From Isoptericola sp. AK164 (GTDB taxonomy: Bacteria > Actinomycetota > Actinomycetes > Actinomycetales > Cellulomonadaceae), in the NCBI RefSeq assembly GCF_029643425.1, contig NZ_CP119106.1:3100001-3164000 (forward strand): a stretch of 64,000 bases of DNA, written 5' to 3'. Below are positions 55,587 to 64,000 of this stretch, piece by piece (the stretch's first letter is position 1; each line of letters begins with the position of its first letter). The position numbers and the translations under genes were made by a program. The notes beneath the pieces are model-generated. The model searched no databases. It was given only the letters and a program-made list of their open reading frames with translations, and was not told where the DNA came from.

Positions 55587-56651
55587 GTGAGCACCGCCGC
55601 CGAGCCTCCGACACCGAGCACCCGTCCCGCTGCCCCCGCAGGACGCGTGACGATCTCCGACGTCGCGCGCGCCGCCGGCGTCTCCGTCGCGACCGTGTCC
55701 AAGGTCGTGAACAACCGCTACGGGGTCTCCCCCGCCACCGCGGAGCGGGTCCTCGGCGTCGTCGCCGAGCTGGGGTACGAGTCCTCCCTGGTCGCCCGCA
55801 GCCTGCGGCAGCAGTCGACGAACGTCGTCGGGGTGCTGGTCGCCGGCTTCGAGCCGTACTCCACCGAGCTGCTCAAGGGGATCTCCAGCGCCGTGGAGGG
55901 CACCGGCTACGAGCTCCTCGCCTACTCCGGCGGGTCCGACGGCGGGTCCATGGTGGGCTGGGAGCGCCGGTCGCTGTCCCGGCTGGCCGGGACGCTCATC
56001 GACGCCGCGATCGTGGTCACCCCGACCCTGGTGCTGACCGAGGCGCAGGGCATCCCCGTCGTCGCCATCGACCCGCACACGGGCCCGGAGGGCACCCCGA
56101 CCGTCGACAGCGACAACACCTCCGGTGCGCGGGAGGCCGTCGAGCACCTGATCGGGCTCGGCCACCGTCGCATCGCCCACCTCGGGGGCCGCACGGACCT
56201 GGAGTCCGCCCGGCTGCGCGAGCTCGGCTACCGGCAGGCCCTCGCGGCGGCCGGGATCGAGGTCGACCCGGACTGGGTCCGGGTGGGCGGCTACTGGCCG
56301 GAGACCGCCGACGCCCCGGCCCGCGAGCTGCTGGACCCGCCGTCCGGCGAGCGCCCCACCGCGGTCTTCGCGGCCAACGACCAGTCCGCGATCCACGTGC
56401 TGGAGGTGGCGGCCGAGAAGGGTCTGCGCGTCCCGGAGGACCTGTCCGTGGTCGGGTTCGACGACATCCCCGAGTCCGCCTCGTGCACCCCGCCGCTGAC
56501 GACCGTCGCCCAGCCGCTGCACCGCATGGGCGCCGAGGCGCTGCGCATGGTGCTCGACCTGCTGCAGGGGACGCCGCGCGAGCAGCACCTGCGGCTGCCG
56601 ACGTCGCTCGTCGTCCGGTCCAGCACGGGTCCCGCCCCCTCGCCGAGGTAG
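55587..56651 (+). CDS. LacI-family transcriptional regulator
   Basis: This 354-residue repressor has a helix-turn-helix at 21-46 (V-T-I-S-D-V-A-R-A-A-G-V-S-V-A-T-V-S-K-V-V-N) and hinge Y-G-V-S-P. The periplasmic-binding-like sugar domain contains F-A-A-N-D-Q-S-A-I and G-F-D-D-I-P-E-S. The GTG start is 18 bases after GATACTGT, so the transcript may be nearly leaderless. It is divergent from the sugar importer/GH3 operon with a palindrome between, so it most likely represses that operon until sugar binds. Its TAG stop is formed by the first unit of a 20-bp repeat array. Confidence 0.95.
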   Translation: MSTAAEPPTPSTRPAAPAGRVTISDVARAAGVSVATVSKVVNNRYGVSPATAERVLGVVAELGYESSLVARSLRQQSTNVVGVLVAGFEPYSTELLKGISSAVEGTGYELLAYSGGSDGGSMVGWERRSLSRLAGTLIDAAIVVTPTLVLTEAQGIPVVAIDPHTGPEGTPTVDSDNTSGAREAVEHLIGLGHRRIAHLGGRTDLESARLRELGYRQALAAAGIEVDPDWVRVGGYWPETADAPARELLDPPSGERPTAVFAANDQSAIHVLEVAAEKGLRVPEDLSVVGFDDIPESASCTPPLTTVAQPLHRMGAEALRMVLDLLQGTPREQHLRLPTSLVVRSSTGPAPSPR

Positions 56652-56933
56652 GCAGCTCCCGGCCGAGGTAGGCAACCTCCGGCCGAAGTAGGCAACCTCC
56701 GGCCCAGGTAGGCAACCTCGGGCCCAGGTAGGCAGCTCCCGGCCGAGGTAGGCAACCTCGGACCCAGGTAGGCAACCTCGGACCCAGGTAGGCAACCTCG
56801 GGCCCAGGTAGGCAGCTCCCGGCCGAGGTAGGCAACCTCGGACCCAGGTAGGCAACCTCGGGCCCAGGTAGGCAACCTCGGACCCAGGTAGGCAGCTCCC
56901 GGCCGAGGTAGGCAACCTCCGGCCGACGTAGGC
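56641..56933 (+). repeat. 20-bp tandem repeat array A (GAGGTAGGC units)
   Basis: Fourteen full units of exactly 20 bp begin at 56641, 56661 and so on to 56901. The consensus is (G/A)(G/C)CC(G/C)AGGTAGGCA(A/G)CTC, and a fifteenth truncated unit ends near 56933. Units differ at a few positions in a mosaic order. The first unit supplies the stop codon (TAG) of the LacI gene. Because 20 is not a multiple of 3, all frames read through as low-complexity 20-residue repeats; none has a start signal. Confidence 0.92.
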
Positions 56934-57028
56934 CGATCCACGTCGGTCCAGGTAGCCGGGGTGGCGAGTCCGCGTCGGCCGAGAGGGACCGCCCTCCGGG
57001 AGATCCGACGTCGGACGAACCGTTGCTC

Positions 57029-57148
57029 GCCTACCTCACGGTCGGCTTGCCTACCTCGCCGCAAGGTTGCCTACGTCGGCGAAGAGTTGCCTACCTCGGC
57101 GCGAAAACGCCTACCTCGCGGAGGAGTTGCCTACCTGGCGAGTCAGAC
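57029..57148 (-). repeat. 20-bp tandem repeat array B (GCCTACCTC units, opposite orientation)
   Basis: Six units begin at 57029, 57049, 57069, 57089, 57109 and 57129. Each starts GCCTAC(C/G)T(C/G), the reverse complement of the core in array A, and 11 variable bases follow. The period is again exactly 20 bp. The final unit contains the stop codon of the response-regulator gene. About 95 bases (56934-57028) without clear repeats separate the two arrays. Confidence 0.9.
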
Positions 57149-57799
57149 GAGCCGGTAGCCCATCCCCCGCACCGTCTCGATGCGCTCCGTCCCGATCTTG
57201 CGGCGCAGGTAGCGCACGTACACGTCGACGACGTTCGAGCCCGGGTCGAAGTCGTAGCCCCACACCCGGGACAGCAACTGCTCGCGCGAGAGCACCCGGC
57301 CCGGGTTGCGCAGGAACACCTCGGCCAGCGCGAATTCCCGCGCGGACAGGTCGACGGCGCGCCCGTCGACCGTGATGCGCCGCGCGCCGAGATCGAGGCC
57401 GACCCCGCCGTGCTCCAGCACCTCCCGCTCGGCACGCCCCGGGTCCCGCAGCCGCAGCCGGATCCGCGCCAGCAGCTCCTCGAAGCCGAACGGCTTGGCC
57501 ATGTAGTCGTCGGCACCCCCCTCCAGCCCGGTGACCCGGTCCGTGATGGAGTCCCGGGCGGTGAGGATGATGACCGGCATCGACGACCCCGCGCCCCGCA
57601 GCCGGGACAGCACCTCGAACCCGTCGATCTCCGGCAGCCCGATGTCGAGCACCATGAGGTCGTACTCGCCGCCGAGGGCGTGCTGCACCGCCGACAGCCC
57701 GTCCGACACCACCGTCGGGGCGAACCCGTGGGCCCGGAGCCCCTTGCGCACGAACTGCGCGATGCGGTCCTCGTCCTCGGCCACCAGGATCCTGCTCAC
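57143..57799 (-). CDS. OmpR-family response regulator
   Basis: This 218-residue regulator has a receiver domain (1-115) with E8-D9-E10, phospho-acceptor Asp52 in L-M-V-L-D-I-G-L-P and Lys in M-A-K-P-F-G-F. A winged-helix DNA-binding domain (about 125-216) contains L-S-A-R-E-F-A-L and Y-V-R-Y-L-R-R-K-I-G. It overlaps the kinase gene by GTGA. It is the last gene of a set that includes two tripeptide-repeat proteins, and its likely binding sites are the repeated operators upstream of those genes (inference). Confidence 0.95.
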   Translation of the reverse strand: MSRILVAEDEDRIAQFVRKGLRAHGFAPTVVSDGLSAVQHALGGEYDLMVLDIGLPEIDGFEVLSRLRGAGSSMPVIILTARDSITDRVTGLEGGADDYMAKPFGFEELLARIRLRLRDPGRAEREVLEHGGVGLDLGARRITVDGRAVDLSAREFALAEVFLRNPGRVLSREQLLSRVWGYDFDPGSNVVDVYVRYLRRKIGTERIETVRGMGYRLV

Positions 57800-59280
57800 C
57801 CGTCCGCCCTCTCGTCCGTCCCGCCGTCCGTCGCGCCGTCCACCGGCCAGGCCAGGGTGACCTGCAGGCCGTGCTCGGCCGCGCCGTCGTGCGCCGCGAC
57901 CCCGGGCCCGGCGGCCACGGTCCCGCCGTGCCCGGTGGCGACGGCCGCCACGATCGCCAGGCCCAGCCCCGAGCCTCGCACGTCCGGCTCGCCGACCCGC
58001 ACGAACCGCTCGAAGATGCGTTCCCGGTCGGCCGGCGCCACCCCCGGCCCCTCGTCGCGGACCCACAGCCGCGCGGTGGAGCCGACGACGGCGCTGCCGA
58101 CCGCGATCCGGGTCCCGGGCCGGGAGAACTTCACGGCGTTGTCGGCGAGCTGGAGCACGGCCTGGGTGAGTCGCTGCTCGTCGCCGGGCACCTGCCCCTC
58201 CGCCCGGGCGTCCACCAACCAGGTCCGGTCGCCCAGCGCCCGGGCCTTGTCCAGCACGTCGTCGGTCAGCGGTCCCAGGTCCACCTCGCCGGGCACGACG
58301 AAGTCCGGTCGCTCGGACTTGGCCAGCAGCACCAGGTCCTCGACGATCCGGCTCATCCGACGTGTCTCGTCCAGCAGCAGGGCGCGCGTCTCGGCTACGT
58401 CGGCCGGGTCGTCGGGCTCCAGCAGCTCCAGGTGGCCGCGCAGCACCGTCAGGGGCGTGCGCAGCTCGTGACCGGCGTCGTCCAGGAACTGCCGCTGGGC
58501 CTCGAAGGCGGCGGCGAGCCGGTCCAGCATCGTGTTGAACGCCCGCCCCAGCGTGGCGACGTCGTCCTCGCCGTGCACCGGTGCCCGCCGGGTCAGGTCG
58601 TCCCCTCCGACCTGCTGCGCCGTCGCCGACAGCAGCTCGAGCGGATGCAGCAGCCGCCCGACGACCCACCACGCGACGGCGCCCACCAGCACCAGGGTGC
58701 CGAGCGAGACGAGCACGAAGGTCTGCCGCAGCTCGCGCTGCGCGGCCAGCGCACGGTCCGTGCCCACCCCGACCACGTACGCGCCGTACTCGGCGCTGCC
58801 CTCGACGTGCACCGGCACGACGATGACGTGCATCTGCCCGACATCGGTCTCGATCCAGTCCTCGAGCACCCGTTGGGTCCGCGGCCCGACGCGGTCCACG
58901 AGCTCCTGCAGCTCCGCGTCCTCGAGGACGGCACCCGCCCACGACGGCGAGTAGAGCTCCGCCTCGCCCTCGACGAAGGTCACGAGCATCTCGTCGGCGC
59001 CGGGCACGTTGCGCTCGATCGCGATCCGCAACAGCTGTTCGACGCTGGTGAAAGCCTCGCCGGTGTCGGGGTCGATGCCCCGCTCGGCGAGCACCCGGAA
59101 CTCCTGCACCTCCTGCTCGAGCTCGCTGTCGATCCGGTCGAGCACGGCGCGCGTCTGGATCGCGTCCGTCACCACCCACGCCACCGCCATCCCCAGGGCG
59201 GACATCACCAGCACCGACAGCACGACCTTGCTGCGCACCGACAACGCCGACGGCCGCCACCAGCGACGGCGGGAGCTCAC
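57796..59280 (-). CDS. Sensor histidine kinase (HAMP, HisKA)
   Basis: This 494-residue kinase has two membrane helices (about 18-38 and 160-185) around an acidic outer domain of about 120 residues. A HAMP region (about 186-240), HisKA with phospho-His271 in D-D-A-G-H-E-L-R-T-P-L, and HATPase_c (N-A-V-K-F-S, D-E-G-P-G-V, G-S-G-L-G-L-A-I) follow. The GTG at 59280 overlaps the phosphotransferase gene (GTGA). It phosphorylates the adjacent OmpR-type regulator. The stimulus is unknown; the secreted repeat proteins encoded upstream might be sensed or produced in response. Confidence 0.95.
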   Translation of the reverse strand: MSSRRRWWRPSALSVRSKVVLSVLVMSALGMAVAWVVTDAIQTRAVLDRIDSELEQEVQEFRVLAERGIDPDTGEAFTSVEQLLRIAIERNVPGADEMLVTFVEGEAELYSPSWAGAVLEDAELQELVDRVGPRTQRVLEDWIETDVGQMHVIVVPVHVEGSAEYGAYVVGVGTDRALAAQRELRQTFVLVSLGTLVLVGAVAWWVVGRLLHPLELLSATAQQVGGDDLTRRAPVHGEDDVATLGRAFNTMLDRLAAAFEAQRQFLDDAGHELRTPLTVLRGHLELLEPDDPADVAETRALLLDETRRMSRIVEDLVLLAKSERPDFVVPGEVDLGPLTDDVLDKARALGDRTWLVDARAEGQVPGDEQRLTQAVLQLADNAVKFSRPGTRIAVGSAVVGSTARLWVRDEGPGVAPADRERIFERFVRVGEPDVRGSGLGLAIVAAVATGHGGTVAAGPGVAAHDGAAEHGLQVTLAWPVDGATDGGTDERADG

Positions 59281-60488
59281 CCCGGCACCCCGCCCAGCCA
59301 GCGTTCGACGGCGTCCAGACGGCGAGAGGTCTGGTGCGGCCAGTCGGCCTCCTGGACCCGGTGCGGACCCGTGGCCAGGGACAGCAGGACACCGCCGACC
59401 CGCGCCGACAGCTCGACCGGGTCCACGACGCCGGCGAACCCGGCCGCGTACTCGATCGCCAGGGCGTGCAGGCGCTCGCTGTCCCATCCCCGCAGCAGCG
59501 ACAGCGTCTCGACGTGAGCGACCAGGCACGCGAGATCGTCGGCCCGCCGTCCCGGACCGGCCGAGTCGACGTCCAGCAACCCCGTGATGCGACCGCCGGC
59601 CAGCATGATCTGCGCCTCGTACAGGTCACCGTGCGTCGGGTCCTCGGCCCGCTGGTCGGCGATCCGGGTCACGATCGTCTCCGCCAGGTGCAGGGCGCGC
59701 TCCGCCTCCGCGGGCATCGCGGCGGCGATGACCGAGGCGTAGTGCCCCGCGTTCTCGCTCCAGGACGTGCGCAGCGGCAGCTCGGCGACGCTGTCCGGCA
59801 GCCGGTCGAGCATCGCGACCACCTCGGCGGCGGTCGGCACCGGGCCCCCGTCGCGCACGGCGTGCCGCATCGACTCACCCGTCAGCGGGGCGATGACCAG
59901 CAGGCCGTCGGCGTTGCGACCCAACGGCTTGGGCACGGGCAGTCCCGCGCCGGCCAGGAGCGCGTGCCGGGCGTGCAGGTCGTCGACCTTCTCGGGACGC
60001 ACCACCTTGAGGAAGACGCGCGCACCCGGTGTGCTGGCCTCGATCACCGCCCGGCGGGTCGGACGGTACGCCCGCACCTTCAGCGTCACCGGGCCCCGCG
60101 CCACCTCGGGGACGCCCAGGTCCCCCAGCAGGGTCGCCACCGCCTCGGCGTCGTAGGCGGTCGCCAGCGCCGGCAGCGCCGGGTCGCCCGGGAACCGCCA
60201 CACCGCGACCGCGTGCTCGCCGTCGTCCAGCGTGAGCACGCCGGGGACCTGCTGGTCCCCCGGGCGCCCGAGGGAGGCCCCGAGCGTCTCCGTGCGCACC
60301 CGTCCCGGGTCGGTGCCGTCCGCCCAGCGCACCCGCGCGCGGTAGGCGACCGTCGTCGAACGGCCCGGGCGGTGGTCCACCTGCCGGACCGACCAGTCGA
60401 CGAGCTCTCCGCCCGCGGTGGAGACCGCGGTCGCGAGCAGCTCGGTCGCCTCCTCGCCCGTCAGCAGGTCCAGGTCGTTCTGTGCCAT
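59277..60488 (-). CDS. Aminoglycoside phosphotransferase-fold protein
   Basis: This 403-residue protein has a kinase-like fold. The catalytic-loop motif T-H-G-D-L-Y-E-A-Q-I (His286, Asp288, with Gln293 in the place of the usual Asn) and the metal-binding motif L-L-D-V-D-S (Asp306/308) are clear. The N-lobe has V-F-L-K-V-V with a candidate Lys. It is larger than drug-resistance APH proteins. In this operon it sits between the tripeptide-repeat genes and the kinase, with GTGA overlap to the latter. The substrate is unknown: a sugar, lipid or protein side chain (for example Ser of the repeat proteins) is possible but untested. Confidence 0.85.
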   Translation of the reverse strand: MAQNDLDLLTGEEATELLATAVSTAGGELVDWSVRQVDHRPGRSTTVAYRARVRWADGTDPGRVRTETLGASLGRPGDQQVPGVLTLDDGEHAVAVWRFPGDPALPALATAYDAEAVATLLGDLGVPEVARGPVTLKVRAYRPTRRAVIEASTPGARVFLKVVRPEKVDDLHARHALLAGAGLPVPKPLGRNADGLLVIAPLTGESMRHAVRDGGPVPTAAEVVAMLDRLPDSVAELPLRTSWSENAGHYASVIAAAMPAEAERALHLAETIVTRIADQRAEDPTHGDLYEAQIMLAGGRITGLLDVDSAGPGRRADDLACLVAHVETLSLLRGWDSERLHALAIEYAAGFAGVVDPVELSARVGGVLLSLATGPHRVQEADWPHQTSRRLDAVERWLGGVPG

Positions 60489-60567
60489 CGGACCATCCTC
60501 GCCAGAACCGGCGTTCAGCGCGCGCGCAGCACGCCGGTCCAGGAGACGGGACGAGGAGGACACGGGT

Positions 60568-60966
60568 TCAGCGGCCGGAGTCCGCGGACTGCGCGGACTG
60601 CGCGGACTGCGCGGACTGCGCGGACTCGGCGCTCTGAGCGGACTCGGCGCTCTCGGCGCTCTGGGAGGACTGAGCGCTCTGGGCGCTCTGCGCCTGCTGC
60701 GGGGCGGGCGAGGCACTCTGCGCGGTCGCCGAGTCGGCGGACGCCGGCGAGGGGTCCGTGACGTCCGTCGACGCCGGCCCCGACGGGTCGGAGGAGCCGT
60801 CCGCCGGGTCGTCGCCGCCGCGATCGTCGGCCAGCGTGACCGCGGCGACGCTGTCGGCGGTGTCGACCTGCTCGTCCAGGCCGGCGGCAGCAGCACTGAC
60901 GGCGCCGACGCCCAGGGCGGCGGCGGTCCCGACGACGATCCAACGCTTCTTCACGGACGGCTTCAT
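60568..60966 (-). CDS. Secreted Ser-Ala-Gln tripeptide-repeat protein, copy 1
   Basis: This 132-residue protein has a Lys-rich start and hydrophobic signal segment (K-K-R-W-I-V-V-G-T-A-A-A-L-G-V-G-A-V, 6-23). An Asp/Ser/Pro-rich middle (30-80) follows, then about 17 tripeptides of S-A-Q, S-A-E or S-S-Q type (about 80-128), ending S-A-D-S-G-R. There is no Cys and no sorting motif. At DNA level the tail is a 9-bp (GCGCAGTCC-like) tandem repeat, prone to copy-number change. It is paralogous to the next gene upstream, with which it shares start, tail and operator. No family is recognised; a release or wall-spacer role is conceivable. Confidence 0.8.
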   Translation of the reverse strand: MKPSVKKRWIVVGTAAALGVGAVSAAAAGLDEQVDTADSVAAVTLADDRGGDDPADGSSDPSGPASTDVTDPSPASADSATAQSASPAPQQAQSAQSAQSSQSAESAESAQSAESAQSAQSAQSAQSADSGR

Positions 60967-61029
60967 GACTTCTCCTCAGAGGTTCGGACGGCCCGCTTCC
61001 TGCGGACGATCCCATCCTGCAACCCCGGT

Positions 61030-61068
61030 ATGAGACGTTGCGGAGACGGCGATGAGAGCTCTCTCATC
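61030..61068 (-). promoter_or_regulatory. Three-half-site operator upstream of repeat protein 1
   Basis: ATGAGAC (61030-61036) is followed 22 bases on by the palindrome GATGAGAG-CT-CTCTCATC (61051-61068). The same arrangement, with the same 22-base step, stands upstream of the paralogous gene at 61877-61915. Confidence 0.75.
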
Positions 61069-61169
61069 TCACTCCGGCCGCAGGCCTCCCGGCGTTCCTG
61101 CCCGGACGACGGCGGCCCGCGACCGCCGTGTCGGCAGGCCGCGGGCCGCGGTGGCGATCTGGTCGCCGG

Positions 61170-61820
61170 TCAGTCGCCGGAGTCGGCCGACTCGCCGCTG
61201 TCGGCGGACTCCGCACTCTCGGCCGATTCCGCGCTCTGCGCGGACTGGACCGGCGACGCCGCCGCCGACACCGGGGACTCCGCCGACGCGGCCGACGGCA
61301 CCGCCTGCGCGGACTGCGCGGACTGCGCGGACTGCGCGGACTGCGCGGAGCGCTCCTCTGGCGCCGGCGCCGCGGACTCCGCCGACGGTGCCGACTGCGC
61401 GGACTGCTTCGGCGCGGTGGCCGGGGAGTCGGCGCTGCGCGCCGACCGGGCGCTCTGGGCGCTCTGGGCGTCGGGCCCGGAGCGGGCGCTCTGAGCCGAC
61501 CCCGTCCCGGCGCGCTGGGTCGCGGCCCCTGCTGACTGAGCGGACCGCGCCGACTGAGCGGACCGCGCCGACGTCGTGCTCGTCACCGATCCGGCCACGT
61601 CCGTGGCAGCGGGCGACGGCGGCGCCCCGGCACTGCTGGTCCCGCCGTCACCGTCGTCGCCGAGGGCCGCGGCCCTGTCGGCCGCCGAGATCGTCACCGC
61701 TGCGGCGCTCTCACCGAGCGGCAACGTGCCGAACAGTCCGGTCCCTGCGGCACCCACGGCGCCGACTCCCAGCACGGCGGCGGTTCCCACGGCCCATCGC
61801 TTCGTCACGGTCGGATTCAT
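61170..61820 (-). CDS. Secreted Ser-Ala-Gln tripeptide-repeat protein, copy 2
   Basis: This 216-residue protein is paralogous to copy 1. It has the same start pattern (K-R-W-x-V-G-T-A-A-x-L-G-V-G-A-V, 7-22), an Asp/Gly/Ser/Pro linker (45-85) and about 130 residues of S-A-(Q/R/E/P/D) tripeptides broken by A-T-A-P-K and A-P-A-P-E-E segments. It ends S-A-D-S-G-E-S-A-D-S-G-D. Copy 1 lacks the Arg-type repeats, so charge differs: this one alternates basic (S-A-R) and acidic (S-A-E) blocks. It is transcribed first in the presumed operon; 203 bases separate it from copy 1, which has its own operator. Confidence 0.8.
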   Translation of the reverse strand: MNPTVTKRWAVGTAAVLGVGAVGAAGTGLFGTLPLGESAAAVTISAADRAAALGDDGDGGTSSAGAPPSPAATDVAGSVTSTTSARSAQSARSAQSAGAATQRAGTGSAQSARSGPDAQSAQSARSARSADSPATAPKQSAQSAPSAESAAPAPEERSAQSAQSAQSAQSAQAVPSAASAESPVSAAASPVQSAQSAESAESAESADSGESADSGD

Positions 61821-61876
61821 GTCGTCTCCTCACCTCGCTCCGAGTCCTGCGGTCGACACCACCGTGCGGGCTGGGC

Positions 61877-61915
61877 ATGAGAGGAGCAGGAACGTTCGAT
61901 GAGAGAGTTCTCATC
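61877..61915 (-). promoter_or_regulatory. Three-half-site operator upstream of repeat protein 2
   Basis: ATGAGAG (61877-61883) is followed 22 bases on by GATGAGAG-AG-TTCTCATC (61898-61915), matching the site at 61030-61068 in sequence and spacing. It lies about 57-95 bases upstream of the start. Confidence 0.75.
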
Positions 61916-61940
61916 CACGACGACGTCCTGTCAGGACGAC

Positions 61941-61976
61941 GGACGCCCCCGCACCCTGAGGGGTGCGGGGGCGTCC
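61941..61976 (-). terminator. Hairpin terminator of the DUF1269 gene
   Basis: Perfect 16-bp GC-rich arms (61941-61956, 61961-61976) with a TGAG loop lie 17 bases after the DUF1269 stop and just before the operator of repeat protein 2. Confidence 0.9.
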
Positions 61977-61992
61977 GGTCGCGCCGGGCCGA

Positions 61993-62478
61993 TCAGGAAC
62001 CGAACATCTCCTTGAGCTCGCGGGTCTCGGCGTCCGACATGTTGGAGCTGATCAGGGTCGCCTTGAGACCGTGCAGGCGCTCGCGGAAACGGTCCGGGTC
62101 GCCCTGCTCGGAGATGAGGAACAGGCCGGAGGTCCCGGGCACGATCTCGGCCCGGATCCGCTCGAGGTCGTCCTTCTTGATGCCGGTGCTCGACAGCGCG
62201 CGGCTGAGCCCGCCGATCGCGGCCCCCGCGACGGCACCGACGACGGGGATGAAGAACAGGGCGCCGATCAGGAGGCCCCACAGCGCGCCCCAGCCCCCGG
62301 ACCTCGCGGCGTCGTCGTTCACCCCGTGGGTCTTCGGTTGGCTCTCGCCCTCGGGCCACTCGACGACCGCGTGGTCGACCAGCGTGATCAGGCCCTCCGA
62401 GGCGGCATCCTTGACGATGCGGGCGGCCTTGCCGGCGCCCTCCGGATCGTCGAACTTCCAGACGGTGAACATGGCCAT
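61993..62478 (-). CDS. DUF1269 membrane protein
   Basis: This 161-residue protein has an N-terminal alpha/beta part, a Gly/Ala-rich hydrophobic hairpin ([29 protein letters not shown], about 61-90, written here residue by residue) and a C-terminal helical region (95-160). The pattern is that of DUF1269, often linked to stress in actinobacteria but functionally undefined. It diverges from pgi and ends in a strong terminator. Confidence 0.85.
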   Translation of the reverse strand: MAMFTVWKFDDPEGAGKAARIVKDAASEGLITLVDHAVVEWPEGESQPKTHGVNDDAARSGGWGALWGLLIGALFFIPVVGAVAGAAIGGLSRALSSTGIKKDDLERIRAEIVPGTSGLFLISEQGDPDRFRERLHGLKATLISSNMSDAETRELKEMFGS

Positions 62479-62640
62479 GCGGGGTCCTTCCTCCGTGCGT
62501 CACGACCGGGCCCTTTCCCGGCCGGTTCCGATCCTGGCACCAGCGCAGGGCGGGCGCCACAGGGGACGAACCGGACGGGTAAGCGCTCACCGTGCGGACC
62601 GCACGAGCACGCGGCCCCCGCGGTCACTACGGTAGGCGTC

Positions 62641-64000
<1,360 letters not shown>

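Noticed and set aside
56017-57064. Long minus-strand open frames with 20-residue repeats over the 20-bp array
   Set aside because: They arise because the repeat has no stop codon in these frames; there is no ribosome-binding site, and the frames run antisense through the LacI gene. I treat the region as non-coding repeat DNA.
56641-57148. CRISPR array
   Set aside because: The unit is only 20 bp in total with no alternating repeat and spacer of 25-40 bp, orientation switches in the middle, and no cas genes are present.

Overview
The window is 64 kb of a high-GC chromosome from an actinobacterium. The markers are a dnaK-grpE-dnaJ-hspR operon behind two HAIR (HspR) operators, a DevR/DevS-type regulatory module with DosR-like boxes, a sigma factor fused to a membrane-anchored outer part, many GTG starts and ATGA/GTGA gene overlaps, and plant-polysaccharide genes (a family-9-like pectate lyase and a GH3 beta-glucosidase with its ABC importer). 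A cellulolytic Micrococcales genus (Cellulomonadaceae or Promicromonosporaceae type) is my inference; nothing in the window names the species.

Left part (1-22 kb): an SGNH hydrolase; an unrecognised gene and a GNAT/DUF1778 toxin-antitoxin pair in reversed order beside tRNA-Ser(CGA); a general-stress SDR; a DUF4956-VTC-carbohydrate-binding lipoprotein operon facing a large secreted pectate lyase; a sirtuin; an AT3-SGNH O-acyltransferase; an FAD oxidoreductase; a Lia-like envelope-stress module (sensor kinase, LuxR regulator, DUF4097 protein); tadA; an LPXTG surface protein; and upp.

Middle part (22-49 kb): a 1361-residue sigma factor/zinc-finger/membrane/Gly-Ala tract/outer-domain fusion; a degenerate GGDEF protein; a DUF1540 protein with a possible iron box; the heat-shock operon; a protein made of four cold-shock domains; a fatty-acid desaturase; an AI-2E-type permease; an O-methyltransferase; a PlsC-like acyltransferase; an ECF sigma factor with its membrane partner; and a hypoxia-type module (USP, GAF histidine kinase, DoxX and a DevR-like regulator sharing GGG(A/T)C-N4-GTCCC boxes). 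A membrane-anchored M1-like peptidase, a dipeptidase and a SulP transporter with a divergent MerR gene follow.

Right part (49-64 kb): an S4 protein; a GH3/ABC sugar locus with a divergent LacI regulator; and a 490-bp convergent intergenic region of exact-period 20-bp repeats in two facing arrays. Next come a five-gene cluster (two secreted Ser-Ala-Gln tripeptide-repeat proteins, a phosphotransferase-fold protein, a histidine kinase and a response regulator), a DUF1269 protein, and pgi, which runs off the window end. Both tripeptide-repeat genes carry the same three-half-site operator, which makes this cluster the best candidate for an undescribed regulated system.

Long perfect inverted repeats recur between genes (50-111, 7493-7550, 11430-11492, 19178-19238, 29544-29615). 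Two of them are copies of one element. The 20-bp repeat also occurs in short form at 7.5 kb, again at convergent 3' ends.
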